Assembly (NCBI GenBank): GCA_900073065.1
Contig: FJOG01000004.1
Location: 1,315,450 to 1,379,449 of the forward strand
Reading direction: 5' to 3'
DNA: 64,000 nt
DNA from: Phialocephala subalpina
Lineage: Eukaryota; Ascomycota; Leotiomycetes; Helotiales; Mollisiaceae
Each line of letters starts with the position of its first letter. Position 1 is the first letter of the stretch. The notes beneath the pieces were generated by a model that had not been told where the DNA came from, did not search any database, and worked only from the letters and a program-made list of their open reading frames with translations. A program made the translations under genes and the position numbers. Below are positions 21,186 through 33,112 of the stretch, one piece after another.

Positions 21186-23047
21186 TTTGACCGTCTGGCG
21201 ATATCGATTATGGAATCCAAGATACTGTCAGCCTCCCTCGTCTCGGCAACTCGTCTTCCTGCCTTTTCGTCTTGCGGCCTCGTATCCGGTCTGCAGACTC
21301 TCACTCCACCTGCAGCAGCGGCCCCAAGAAAATAATGGCGGCGGATGTGGTAGAAATGGACGAATTTGGAAGATGCCGACGAGAGAAAGGCTGCAGTTCA
21401 CTAATGTGGCTTGGCGACGCTCGTAAAAATGGATAAGGCGTTTTCAACGGTTCAGGTGTCTCAGCTGGCGTAAAGTCTGAAGAAGCAGCGTTTGTGGGAT
21501 TGTGCGACGAGTGGAAGAGAATTCCAGAAGCTTCAAAAGTCTCTGTTTGCTTTTAATTTTACATTTCACTTTGAGAGGGACTCGTCGTGCGACATCTGTG
21601 GGCTCGAACTTTAAGATTACTTTCTTAATTTCTTTGATGGCCTCTTTGTAATTAAGGGTTTAGCGGTAAACGCTGGGGCCGATAAGCTTGGCCCTTACGC
21701 TGGTGACAGTCGGAGAGCTCCCAAGATCCCTAGCAGAGATGTGTGATTGTGCCATGTACTGTACAGTAAGTAGCACGAAGGGTGAAGGCACTTATTATTA
21801 GACGGGTGATAGTCACATGTTACTTGAGGATTGAGTTCATCTCAATTCCTTATATGATCTCCAAAATATACAGTCCAACCACGGCTTACTCAGCTGCTGG
21901 AGATGAAGTGTGGAGTGAGTCGTGATGCACAGATAATTTAGCGGAGATATACTTCTCAAATTGCTCTCAGAGATAAGATATTCAACTTGTGAACCGATAT
22001 GCTGGGATGTTCCAACAGATCTCGAGATCTAGACACTAATAGCTCTGCTAACAAACACTTGAAGAAAGTCGAGGAAAAAAGCCCCCTAACCCCTTTTATA
22101 TCTACGCAGGGATCACAGGTACCGTACCATGTATCTAGATCTAGACCGAATCCAGCTGCCCGTGACGCGGTGTAGAACGGCAATATCAAAATGTCGAGAC
22201 CACACCACCACTCTCTCCCTGTCATGGTCTGAATGAACAAAGCAATCAAAGGCTATAATGGGAGCCTCATCCAGTTACCAGTCATCTTTCCTTATCCTTA
22301 TGGCCAGCTCATCCGCGGTTCCATGAGTCTAATTCATTTTGCCTTCGACAGATTCATTGGCGTTCATGGCTTCCAAGCGCCAGCCAATCGATGGTGAAAA
22401 TCTCTTCAAGATGGGCGCGTATTGCAACAACATCCAACGAACCACGAAGCAAAGAGGTTTGAGTAGAGCTGCTAATATGTCGACCTGCGACTGTTGTCGA
22501 ATGAGAAGCCGAATGATATTTTGGATATTCTTGTGCCCCACCGACTTCGAGGTTCATGTTGAGGTCACGACCTCAGTCCTCTGGTCGTGACCTAACAACC
22601 ATGAATCCTCCGTTTCATTCTTCATATTCTCCTACGCGTACGATTTTTTCGTAATCGTTGTCAGAGATCTCGCTGGACATTCTCGTTTGGCTTTCTGTCG
22701 TTACCTTACATTGTCGTTTGTTTCTGCTATTAGTGAATTCTCGATAACGCATACTTCCTATTGTTCAAAATCACAATACTAGCGACCCACAATACGATGC
22801 TTCTCTTCTGAGCCACAATGGTACTTTCAGATCCAAGCCTTGGGACTCTCTGCTAGGCTTTCGTGTCCGTCGGTCCTTCTTTCCTCAAACACAAATTCTT
22901 TTCTAAATATCCAAGAACGAGCCTCTCGACATACGACGACCTATCAAGCCTACCATATCGATCGTTTAAAAAACATCTATCGTACTGCGAAGATTGATAC
23001 GACTTTCGCTCAACACGAACTCGCACAATTCCTCGAGATCGCGCAAC
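21186..23047. other. Divergent promoter region
   Basis: Separates the mannosyltransferase gene and the large membrane-protein gene. I find no coding sequence. It contains a perfect inverted repeat at 22562-22593, a TCTAGATCTAGA palindrome near 22134-22145 and a C/T-rich leader just before 23048. Confidence 0.5.
22562..22593. promoter_or_regulatory. Perfect 11-bp inverted repeat (10-base spacer)
   Basis: AGGTCACGACC at 22562-22572 and GGTCGTGACCT at 22583-22593 are exact reverse complements. It lies 455 bp upstream of the membrane-protein start. It could be a dimeric regulator site or a hairpin; there is no evidence to choose. Confidence 0.4.
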
Positions 23048-26000
23048 ATGGCTACAAGCTCGACTACCAAGACACATGCTTCCGGCAGAAGCCCCTCAAC
23101 AGAACCATCTCACAATCCTTTCGACACCATTTTCGACGGCGATGACGGCGACAGCGAGGATGATTGGTGGAGCGAGGAGGATACGGTCGACTCGAGCACT
23201 CCCACAGACAAGGCACCAATTCGTGTTGAGGATTGGCCTAAACCACCACAAACGATCGGTTTAGGGGTTACTGTGAGGCCTTCGCCTCGGACGAGTACTC
23301 GACGACATACGAGGACACATTCTGTGCAGAAATTAGTCAGGGATAAATCGAAAGGACGTCAAAGGAAGCAAAATGCAAAAGCCGGACTCAAGGTTGTCAC
23401 AGATATCTCGCGGCATCGACCAGCGGCGGCTCCTGTTCAATTACAGCCTTCGCAGACGATGCCTCAGATGGGACGCTTTGTGGATATGGCGGCATTGAGG
23501 GCATTGAATGGCGAATCAAATCAGTCCTCGGGTGGCTTTTGGAGAACAAAGAAGAGCAAGGCCTTGGCCAGGGCACCAAATACGATGCCGACCCTCACAA
23601 AGAACTCGACACAAGCTACGACCTCGAGTCCAATCAAAAAAGTGGGAAGGAGAAATTCCAAAACTCTTCTCTCTTCTCCCATCAAAAACAACGATGATTT
23701 GTCACCCAACGACCGTCCCATAGTCATTGGCATATCTATTCCTTCGTCAGATATATCAGAGCATACAGTGAGTCCGCAAACGGCTGCGTCAGAAACAACA
23801 AAGATCGTACGCAGCTACGAGCGTCGCACGCCGACGAATTACACACCCGATACCCCAACTATTATTATTACACCTGCCCAAGAAAACTCTGTATGGTCGC
23901 CATTGGGGAGCGAAAGCATATCTTTGGACCGAGAACTCCACGAATCGAATATGCAGAGCTCACGACACTACACGCCGAGCGATGCACCACCTGTCCCGCA
24001 AATGCCGATGTCGTTCCTCGAAGACGAGAGACAGCGAATAGCTGCTCAGAAAAGCTACTTCTCACCAGATTCGGACGATGTTACTACCTGGGGCGATGAC
24101 GATGCCTCACCTAGGTCTAGAGTTGTTTCTTCATGCACAGTGTTCGAAGAAGACGAGACTCCCGTGATTGCGAGAACAGGGCGTGCAACTTCCGTGTCCA
24201 ATGGAACGAAGGCTGGAAAGCACGCAAGTATAAGCACTATTGCTACCCATAGACGCTCTAAGGGATGGTGGAACTATATTACAACGCCATTTTTGACACG
24301 ATCGAATACCTTTGCTACCCGAGAGATTGAGAATCAACAAGCCCCTGCTATTCCCAATCTAGCTGAAGCTGCAGCGAAAGCCCAGGCTGCGGAGAGGGAT
24401 GCAGAGATGTGGGGAAAAGAATTCTCGCCCCTCACTCCTAAAACATCGACATCTGTCTCCTCAGATCATTGGTGGAGCCTCGATGCGAAGAAGGCGGAAC
24501 AGTCTCCGGAGGTCCAGGATACGAGACACAAAGTTCAAACGTCGACAGGTACTTTGCCGATTGTACTCTCGGAAACTGCAGGGTTTGGAGCCGTGACTAT
24601 GCCCAGTATTACATCTCATGACACGGGTCTTAGTCGCGAGGACTCAGCTTCGAGCTTGGAGTCGGGGTCGTCGGACAGAGAAGTTCCAGTCTTGGCTGAT
24701 GCTCCAAGGACAAGATCTATGCGAAGCAATAATCCTTACGTTCAAACCCGCTTAAGTGATCTGAATGGTACCTCACAGCGAAGCCAAGCAAGAGAAGAAG
24801 TTGTAGAACTTCCTCGCCCAACTCCCATTCCGGCTGCCAGTCAGACCATCTACTCTCCGTCAGTAGGAGGTCCTCCACCATACTCACCCTCACCAGCTCG
24901 AGTAAAATATAAAGCGATTCTTCCTCCTGGCCATGCACTAGGCACCCAGTATCCGGTCTCGCCAGGTCCAATCTCTCCTGGACTACAACAAGCAATGTCA
25001 TCAGGAGGAGCAGTTCCTATGTCTGAAATTCCGTTAACTCCTTCAACTCGAAGACCTATCAATTTGAACTCGGGATACCCTGTCTTGCCCACCAGACGAG
25101 TTGAGGTGCCTGTAGTGGGGGAGCATTACGGCCTGCCACCCACCCTAGCTTCCAAGAAAGCTGAAGCCAAACGCCGGCGATATGAGAAAGAAGACGCCGT
25201 TGCTCACCGAGCTGGAGGATTCTGGCGAGGTCGGGGCTGTGTTCCATCTCGAGGGTGCTATGGCCGTTCTGGTGCAGAAGGTCGGAGGCGACGTCGATGG
25301 TACCTCTTCTTGATCATCTTCTTTCTCGCATTGATCATCCTAATCATAGTCCTCGCCACGACACTTCACAGAAAGTCCAACACAGTCACTCAGCCCTCTC
25401 AATGGTTGAATCTAACTGGATTCCCATCAATTTTTTTGGGAATATCTACTGTTGTGGCACCAGTCAACATTAAGGCTAACACTGGATGTGTCTTTCCAGC
25501 TACGCAATGGAGTTGTGACTTGCCAAAAGAGCTACAACCATCAGTATCTCCGAATCAAGAAAATCAGCCGAACTTCTTTTTGTATGTTCAGTGGGACAAC
25601 AGCAGCGCTGCCAATGCGACGTTTGCAAATGTCACAGGAAATAAGAATCTCATCACTCGTGCTGGGAATCCAGTGTCGGCAGGCCAATTTATGAAGCATT
25701 TACTCTTGAAGGCCAGGGATATTGTTACAGTTTCACCAAACCCAGCACCACCGGCTTTTGCAGAGGAATTCTTCCTAGGAAATACGACGGATGGGATTGT
25801 GTCAAGCAACAAAGCTGGAGAGCCTACGCCGTTCTATATCTCCTTTTTGGCATCTGTCAATGCATCCACCTCATCTCTCAAGAAGCGCCAACCAGCTGCC
25901 CAGCTTATCCCGGGTTTCAACGAGGTCCTCGACGACCGAGACACGGATCCCTTCCCAAATCTTACCGAAATCATTCCTGCTCCATCTGTCAACAGTGACG

Positions 26001-26614
26001 GCACAGCTGCTCCAGCCAACTTGCTTCCTTCTCCATTACCCGTTCAACAACCAATCAGGCTGTATGATCGCGGCCTACCAACAGAGCATTATGGCTTCTA
26101 CACCTATTTCGACCGCAGCATTTTCCTCAAGTCTCTGACCTTACTGAACCAAACGAACCTAGACAGTGGCGAAGTCCCAGACGACGAGAACGGCGGTGCT
26201 CTGGAATCAGCAGCAAACTTCAGATGTACATGGGCCGAGACCAGATTCTTAGTCCAGATGTGGACTCGACTAGGCTCTTCTGCCAGACTCAATAACGCTA
26301 CCTCCTCCTCATCCTTAGCTTCTGAGCTCGTTCAACCAGGTTCATTCCCGTACCCGATCACGATCACGACGGACAGACATGGTGGTCCTCCAGCTAGTAA
26401 GATGGTTTACTGTTATGCGTTAAATGATCGTGAGGGTATTGTTGCTGGAAGTGGGCAGCTGAGTATAGAGAATAGGGCATTTGGGGGACAGGCGATAAAT
26501 CCTGCGCCGGGGGTGTTCACTAATTCTAGTGTGAACAACCTTGGTGGCTTTGATGGTGGGACTGGGGGTTGTGCTTGTGCTTGGAGTAACTTTGGGAAGG
26601 TGGTTAGTGCTTGA
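23048..26614 (+). CDS. Large single-pass membrane protein of unknown function
   Basis: A single-exon ORF of 1,188 residues. I start at the ATG at 23048; the frame is open a little further upstream but without another ATG. The first 740 residues are disordered and rich in Ser, Thr and Pro, with an acidic DGDDGDSEDDWWSEED patch near residues 35-50. A basic run (GRRRRRW) precedes one membrane helix at about 752-775. The remaining 410 residues carry many N-x-S/T sites and about six cysteines, so they should be lumenal or extracellular, with the Ser-rich part in the cytosol. Similar fungal proteins are often labelled glycoprotease family, but I see no protease motif. A cell-surface sensor or wall-anchoring role is conceivable and unproven. 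Confidence 0.85.
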   Translation: MATSSTTKTHASGRSPSTEPSHNPFDTIFDGDDGDSEDDWWSEEDTVDSSTPTDKAPIRVEDWPKPPQTIGLGVTVRPSPRTSTRRHTRTHSVQKLVRDKSKGRQRKQNAKAGLKVVTDISRHRPAAAPVQLQPSQTMPQMGRFVDMAALRALNGESNQSSGGFWRTKKSKALARAPNTMPTLTKNSTQATTSSPIKKVGRRNSKTLLSSPIKNNDDLSPNDRPIVIGISIPSSDISEHTVSPQTAASETTKIVRSYERRTPTNYTPDTPTIIITPAQENSVWSPLGSESISLDRELHESNMQSSRHYTPSDAPPVPQMPMSFLEDERQRIAAQKSYFSPDSDDVTTWGDDDASPRSRVVSSCTVFEEDETPVIARTGRATSVSNGTKAGKHASISTIATHRRSKGWWNYITTPFLTRSNTFATREIENQQAPAIPNLAEAAAKAQAAERDAEMWGKEFSPLTPKTSTSVSSDHWWSLDAKKAEQSPEVQDTRHKVQTSTGTLPIVLSETAGFGAVTMPSITSHDTGLSREDSASSLESGSSDREVPVLADAPRTRSMRSNNPYVQTRLSDLNGTSQRSQAREEVVELPRPTPIPAASQTIYSPSVGGPPPYSPSPARVKYKAILPPGHALGTQYPVSPGPISPGLQQAMSSGGAVPMSEIPLTPSTRRPINLNSGYPVLPTRRVEVPVVGEHYGLPPTLASKKAEAKRRRYEKEDAVAHRAGGFWRGRGCVPSRGCYGRSGAEGRRRRRWYLFLIIFFLALIILIIVLATTLHRKSNTVTQPSQWLNLTGFPSIFLGISTVVAPVNIKANTGCVFPATQWSCDLPKELQPSVSPNQENQPNFFLYVQWDNSSAANATFANVTGNKNLITRAGNPVSAGQFMKHLLLKARDIVTVSPNPAPPAFAEEFFLGNTTDGIVSSNKAGEPTPFYISFLASVNASTSSLKKRQPAAQLIPGFNEVLDDRDTDPFPNLTEIIPAPSVNSDGTAAPANLLPSPLPVQQPIRLYDRGLPTEHYGFYTYFDRSIFLKSLTLLNQTNLDSGEVPDDENGGALESAANFRCTWAETRFLVQMWTRLGSSARLNNATSSSSLASELVQPGSFPYPITITTDRHGGPPASKMVYCYALNDREGIVAGSGQLSIENRAFGGQAINPAPGVFTNSSVNNLGGFDGGTGGCACAWSNFGKVVSA

Positions 26615-27850
26615 GGTTCCTTGTGCAGTTCGTGTCGAGTTATACAGATGGGGCTATGGGTAGGAGGAAGGAAGGAGATAGGAGGTGAGGGAGGAATACG
26701 GATATATCCGTCTTTTTGTTTAAAGCATAGCGGAGGTTGCGTTTGCTGCATACATACTACATTACAGTACGTTTGAAATTATCATATTGCATTATGGAAG
26801 CAGGACATATGGCATTGAATGGAATGGGTTTAAAATACATACTTCATCGGAGATTATGAGGATGATGAGATCAGAGGGCTTTTGTAGAATTAAGGAGGGT
26901 ATGGTAATGAGTAATGGAGTGGATGTTTGATGAATTTTGAGGACTTGAGTGAGTTGAAGAAGAGAGAGGAGCGGGTGAGCCTCAGAAAATATAACTGGTA
27001 TCTGCGAGTGGAGGACGTTGAGGAGTGAACATCTGGGACGCCACAAGTACCTCGAGTGTACTGTGTTGATGTCTTGCTGGACTTCGTCAAGTTTTGATGT
27101 TGACATTTTGACCAGTGGTTGGGGTAATGAGTCTGATATTTCTTGATTTCTGACGAGAAGGGATGAAGCATAGATGGAAGACCAAGTATGAAAGAGCAAG
27201 TTCGTTAAAAGTAACTTGCTCTTCTAGACAAAACAAAGTACTTTCGCCCGCGGCTCGAAGGCTAATGAAAGGGCTGCTTGGACTTTCTCAGCCCATTTCT
27301 TTCGCAAAAAGTGCGATTATTATTGGATAATATTAGAAGGCTTTGCTACATGTAGCAACTTAGCTTCGATGTCCTTGGACTAATCTGAAATTGAAAGTGC
27401 TGAGTTGATGTAAGTTCGACTTACCGATACCCTTTCTTACTAAATTATTCAAGACAAAGACAGACTTCCTTCATTTGGTTCGATCGAAGCTTCCTTCGTG
27501 ACCTCATAACTGTCCTGACAATTATCACAGCTTCATTAAACCAAGCATATTTGGCGGGCTTAGTTAAGTAGAATGAGTGAGCGCAGCATTTTCTTTGTGT
27601 CTAACATCCTTTAGTTTATTGCTGCAGATGGCATCGGTATTCATAATTCTGTTCAATCGTGGCATTTTCAATATTTCTTGGTGGAGTGTTGCGTAACTTG
27701 CATCACAGGAAAATGCTGAGGGTCTTGCGGCATGTCTAGGTGCATGAAGTGCTATGGAATTCTTGAACTCATCTCTCACAAGGAACGAACTTCCCACGAA
27801 GCCTTCTACCACGCAGGATTCCCAAGATAGACGACTCAACCCCATCATCG
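26615..27850. other. Convergent intergenic region
   Basis: No gene recognised. Short frames at 26792-27199 on the minus strand overlap one another and show no codon or domain signal. Confidence 0.45.
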
Positions 27851-28636
27851 CTAAGGCTTATGTCTAAGGTTAGAAATGAGACGTCCGGATTTATCTAGAT
27901 ATCCCAGCCATCCCAAGTAGCCTAATTCCTCCAATGGATCATCGTCTTCGCTTATCTTTTGTCTCTTTGCCTCAATTGATCGAATTGATCCATCGAATCG
28001 AAAAGCATATTCTGATTCACACCTCAAGGTCGTTGCAAGACACTTCCAATCAAGAGGTTCGATGAGATCCCCCACACCTTGCTCAACAGGCCATCGATTC
28101 TCAATCACACACCCGAGCTCAGCCTCCGGCTCATAGTCATGTCGCATAACCTCCTTCTGTTCAGAATCATGATTAGATACTCTGCCCCAAAGAGAATAGT
28201 GATTGGTTTGATATAAATCCCTGGTTCTCGAGCTTCTTACTTTGAAAAGAGCGGCGACGGCATTTGACACAAAGCTGTATTTTTCGAGACCTTAGGCTGC
28301 GAAGAACGCGTCAAGTTCATTCCCTCTGGCGTATACCAGACTGCAACAGAGCATCGATGTTTCGAGCGAGGTGGGTAAGTGCGGAAAATACGGCGCAGTA
28401 TAAGACACTATGTCTCCAAGGGTTGGACAGTTCAGGAAGTCGAGGAGAGAACACCTAAGGCGGCGTACCGGTGTTGATTTAGTCCCAGGACGATAACACC
28501 TCAATGTAAATGCGATTTTGCCTTTCCAGATGGTAGATGGAGTTGGCATCTTAATCTGCACCTGAGAAGTGAATCTGGTATTTCCTAGAATATGATGCGG
28601 GACTGAATCATTATATGGACGACTTAGGATGGCCAT
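27851..28636 (-). CDS. Tentative three-exon hypothetical protein
   Basis: I propose exons 28636-28337, 28296-28241 and 28181-27851, which join in frame to 228 residues. The second intron (28182-28240) has a good GTAAGA donor and GGGGCAG acceptor and closes the reading frame exactly. The first intron would be only 40 nt, shorter than nearly all fungal introns, which is the main weakness. The C-terminal half is acidic and has protein-like composition (ISEDDDPLEELGYLGWLGYLDKSG region). I recognise no domain, signal peptide or membrane segment. It may instead be two unrelated open frames. Confidence 0.3.
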
Positions 28637-29643
28637 GAAAGAGCGGCCTTTGAAAGGTCCGTATGCTGCGTTCTCCTTCTGGGCCAATCATGGCCATTCT
28701 ACCAATGGCTTGTAAAGTGGATACAGGTTCAGCTTCCAGTGCTTTTGTGTACGAGATGGCCCTGGATAAAGACGACCACTGCATAATTTGCCCACTTAAA
28801 GAGTGGTTCAGGGCCAGGCTGGCTCGCAGCGTCCCTCCTGTTAAATTTGGAACAGGGGTCGAGTCGGAGGACTTTGATTTCCTCGCATTCTAGATCAATT
28901 ACGGAAGAAAACCGTTTGAATCATTCTCTAAGCAGAGATGACGACTGCATAATGAGACTAGGCAGAAATTGCGATGATCGTGAAGATTGGAAAGCTTGCA
29001 AATCAGAGGTTTGAAGAAATGTCTTTTAGACGTCCCAGAGATCTAGGGCCATTCATAAGTCAGAACTTGCAAAATTTAAAGATAGACAGTGGCTAAAAGT
29101 ATCGAGTAAAAACAGAATCGACAAAGTAGAATCAAACAAGACATTAAGCATCGACCTTGTCTGCAAGAACAGTAGCCTTTGTACAAGAGCAGAAGAAATA
29201 GCGGCGTCGAGTACTTCAAGATTTTGCCAACATGAATTCCTAAGAAAGTGATGTTGAAAAGAGAAGGAGAAGGAGAACGAGTCCTCGTGTTCGCTTGTAA
29301 ACAGCACCCCTTCTTTAGCGCCGGCTTTACCCGCCAGCACGGTAAGCATCGACCATCCGTTCCTGGATCTCAGCACAGGCAATATCAACAAAGCACCACT
29401 TTATAATTCGTACACGAGGACTCCAAGTCCTCCCAAGCCATTACGCTCCTTACCTGTTGCTTCTATGCAACGAGTTAGGGCCTGGCATTCACCTAGCCCG
29501 GCCTCGGCTCGCGTCCTCGCCTTCGTTCCTAGTGAGACCTACCTTGCTGTCCAGGCAGATCGAGGAGACAAACGAACCCAAACGAAACGAAACATCTTCG
29601 AGCTTCGAGCTTCGAGCTTCGATCTCGAATAAGAAGAGAAAGC
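28637..29643. other. Intergenic region with a short heptamer repeat
   Basis: No gene recognised. A TTCGAGC heptamer is repeated about 3.7 times at 29597-29622, in the probable leader of the next gene. Confidence 0.5.
29597..29622 (+). repeat. TTCGAGC tandem repeat
   Basis: Three full heptamers plus five bases of a fourth, 22 bases before an ATG. Confidence 0.85.
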
Positions 29644-30381
29644 ATGCCTTCCGTAGCAGATATTCCGACGTCTCCTACCATGAGCAAGAAACGGAGGCGA
29701 GATGATCTTGAATCTTCACTCAGGACATCCAGGTATGCACCTCTCTCCTGCTCTCGATCTACGTGTATTGATAATAGTTATCATAGCTCTCACTACACCT
29801 GCGAACCTCAAATTCTCCCCGACGATACCCAGACGCGTAACATCTTCCCATACCCTAGAAAACATGCCAGCATCAAGAGGCAACGAATCGATCTTCCTTC
29901 TACTCATTCCCACGATGCAGATCTACTATTCACCCGTCCTCCTCTCTCCGATATGACAGATCGACAAGCAGAGTCAGCTCTAGAGAAGAAACTCGGTGGC
30001 AAATCTACAGGAGGAAAGGTTGACCTAAGCCCATGCCATATCTGTCGTCGGAAACCTACAGAGAAGAGACATCTGGAAGATTATGCAGATTGTGAAGGCT
30101 GTGGCGAGAGAACATGCTTTATTTGTATGCGAGAATGCAAGGGCTTGGCTCAACGTCTGCATCAACAACCTTGGCACGTTTACGGAAGTGTTGATATGGA
30201 TCTGGAGGGACATCACAAACATGGTGCTGGGGCTGAAGGAGCAGGCGAACGGGTGGGACCTTGGGAGAAGGGAGGGGTGGAAAGTCATAGGGGAATGATT
30301 TGTAGTCGGTGTTGTGTGGAGAGAGGGACGGAAGGGGAGGTGTGGTGTTTAGGCTGCTTGAGATCGGTGGAGGTTGCTTGA
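29644..30381 (+). CDS. Cysteine-rich finger protein, function unknown
   Basis: Reads 245 residues without splicing. A consensus 45-nt intron (29733-29777, GTATGC to TAATAG) would remove 15 in-frame codons, leaving 230 residues; both forms stay open. Near the N-terminus is a KKRRR basic run, a possible nuclear signal. A compact cysteine array follows at Cys131, 134, 150, 153, 158, 161 and 165 (unspliced numbering), with CSRC and WCLGC pairs near the C-terminus, so the protein could bind two or three zinc ions in a RING- or PHD-like fold. A conserved fungal family of this pattern exists but I know no function for it. The ATG at 29644 is the first after an A/G-rich leader. Confidence 0.72.
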   Translation: MPSVADIPTSPTMSKKRRRDDLESSLRTSRYAPLSCSRSTCIDNSYHSSHYTCEPQILPDDTQTRNIFPYPRKHASIKRQRIDLPSTHSHDADLLFTRPPLSDMTDRQAESALEKKLGGKSTGGKVDLSPCHICRRKPTEKRHLEDYADCEGCGERTCFICMRECKGLAQRLHQQPWHVYGSVDMDLEGHHKHGAGAEGAGERVGPWEKGGVESHRGMICSRCCVERGTEGEVWCLGCLRSVEVA

Positions 30382-32455
30382 GGTGTTTGTGAATGGTGTT
30401 TTGATACCCAGGGGCGCTATTGTACATTTGTCCGAGGCTTTCGGGGAACATCATGGTGGGGGATATTGTGACGCCTTTGAGGTAGCAGAGTTGGTGGATT
30501 CAGCTGAGCTGATACCTTGGAGAAGGATACGTTGCTGCTGGATGGTAATGCTGCATTACGTTAGGGAAACAAGGGCGATTTGGAACCAGTGATGGACTCG
30601 ACCCATAATGGCCTGCAGAGCCTTGGGAACAGGTAGAGCACCTACGATTCGGATCGCAGTCCTCTTACCGCTATCAGCGAAGAATGAAAGCATGAAGCAT
30701 AATCAAGGGATGGACCGGGGTTCATTTCTTTTGCACGTATTGAAAACTCTCTTCTGTTCAGCTATCCATACATATGTTACATTGTTCTCGAACATCTTCC
30801 TGAAGAATAGCAAATCAGCTGTCTCGGTAGGTTACAGTCCAAGACTGCTAGGGATCATTCCCACAACCTTCTCTCTACCGTCTAAACTTAACTTCTTCCT
30901 CTGCTGAAGGAAATAGTGACTCTCTATCTTCAATGTAGGCTTGAGACTATGACGCGATCACGACTTAGGACAGTAGGAGGACCAAAATGGACGTTCTTCA
31001 AATAGCCCTCGGAATTGATAATTGTAATAAGTGAACACCAAATCTAATATCTAGGACTAGAATCTAACAATCACACTGAAACTCAAAACTCGGTATTTGT
31101 CTCTCAAAAAGCCGCACTTCAAAAGCCCCCTAGGGTCATTAAACAAAACAAAGACTATCAGAAACTCCTCCCACTTACCTTGCCCAAATCCACTCCACTT
31201 CAACTCCTCTCCCTCACCGACTATTTCAAGCTCAACTTGTAAGCACTTAATGATTCGTTACCTTCCTACTAGTTAGAGTAGAGGAGCCGTCTCACCATAC
31301 TCAGAGCATGCTGAAGTCCTATGTAAAAGCACTTACTCTTGTGATCCTGGAAACAGATTATAGACAGTGGTTGCGCGGGTAAGCTAGACCATCTCATTTT
31401 CTTCGCCTTTGCCCTTGAAATTTGAACAACCCTCGCGGTACATAGAGACTTGGGGTTGAAACTCTGGAACATAGGTAGGGTAAAGGAAACTCGCGAAAGA
31501 CGGGACAGGCGGTAGTTTGCATTGGGAAGAAAGGAATGAGGTATCAAGGAAGGGCGCTTTTAAAGTACGACACGCAGTGGATGATTGGAAGAAGAGGTGG
31601 TGATCGGGGAGGGTTGATGCCTCTCGTGTCAGCCCCCTTCTCCCTTCTCCCTGCTACCTTTCCCTCTGCGGATTGCACATTACCAATAAACATTGCGTCT
31701 CTGCCTTTGAATATTGCAGTTCCTAGCCTTGCTGAAAGATACCGCGAGGGTGAAACACGGAGCTGAAGTGGGGGATTGCCTTGCCTGGATGCAGAGTCGA
31801 AGTCGAAGTCGGCGGCAATGCAGCGATGGCAGTGATGTTGTGCTATTGCGAATGTGAACTTTCGTCCATAGAGCGCATCTAGGACGATGCTTCACTGCGT
31901 GCCAACTTTCTGTTCGCCTATCAGGATGTCCGTTTCCAGGTCCTGACTTTTGAGAAACTGTCGTGTCCATCGTTTGTGATCCTGCTTCAACAACCTCGTG
32001 CAGGCATTGTGATGCAAACATAAAGGAGGGCATTCCACCTTCCTCGATCGAATGGAGGGCTTTATATGTGGAAGAATTGGTTATTGGCTCCCCCTCACAT
32101 CTGCATATCCAATCTCGAATGTGGAGAACAGCAAGGGCATGTCGTCTTATTCCATTGTCATCGGCGCCATGTCTCTGTTCTGGAAGGTGCATTGCACCTC
32201 CGCAAAATGCAGTCTCAAGAATGATATCTGACAAGTTCCATCAGACAGCGCTTATTTCAGAAGAGGGGATGGACGCCACACCTCCACGCTTCTGTAAGCA
32301 GCAAAAGCCACCACAACAACGCTGGAGCGTTTCGACTGGTCATGAACAGCATGACCGTTTTCAGAATGTAACACAACATGGAGTCGGAATAGCACTAAAA
32401 AGGAAGCGATGGATTCGATGCGACGATAAAGATCGGCATAAAAACAAACGGAGGG

Positions 32456-32478
32456 GTCCCGAGCCCTATACTCGGGAC
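32456..32478. other. Perfect 8-bp inverted repeat, 7-base loop
   Basis: GTCCCGAG and CTCGGGAC flank CCCTATA. It is intergenic and 613 bp before the TTCG hairpin. Confidence 0.4.
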
Positions 32479-33090
32479 TTTGATATGGAATTTGCTTTGG
32501 CCTCTATATTGGCCGGCCGGTCAATCATCAATGTTGGCCATAAATGCCCGATGCATTGATGCAGATGTTTTTGAGGCTTTCGGGACAGGGAAAAAAAAGA
32601 AGTTCTTGCGAGCAGAAGGAACAACAGGACTGGCGCCGTTGAGTGGCCCGTTTTCTGCCATACAGCGCCGACAACGCCACTGCTAAAGGCAGTCTCAGAT
32701 CTCCACGCGAAAAAAAGAAAGAACAATAACGATGATTCGGCAGCTCGTCCTGCGCGTTCTTTTTCTTTACGGCGACATTACTTCTTCCGGATCACAACCA
32801 ATGATGGGGAGTAAAGATCTGCCGTCTCTCTTCGAGGCCTTGAACAACCACCAAGAACGAGCTGTGGTTTTGACATGAGAAAACATTTGGTAGTGCCGAA
32901 TTGGAATGTCTGCTGGCTGGCGTCTGAGGTGAAAATAAGCAGCGACTTGGCGCTAGGAAGACATCCGTCAAGCCGTTTCCGTCATAACCAAGTGGACATC
33001 TAAACGATCGTCACAACGCTCTTTTTGACGTCCACAGTATTCTTTCTGTAGTGCAGCCACAACAAAAGACGGATCCTGGAAGTCCTAACA

Positions 33091-33112
33091 TGTGCCACAG
33101 TTCGCTGTGGCA
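33091..33112. other. Perfect 9-bp hairpin with TTCG loop
   Basis: GTGCCACAG and CTGTGGCAC are exact reverse complements around TTCG. The closing pair is G-C, not the C-G of the ultra-stable UUCG loop. The setting is intergenic. Confidence 0.5.

Noticed and set aside
31680..32559. Overlapping 184- and 198-codon frames on opposite strands
   Set aside because: Mutually exclusive, cysteine/arginine-rich shadow-like composition, and no domain.
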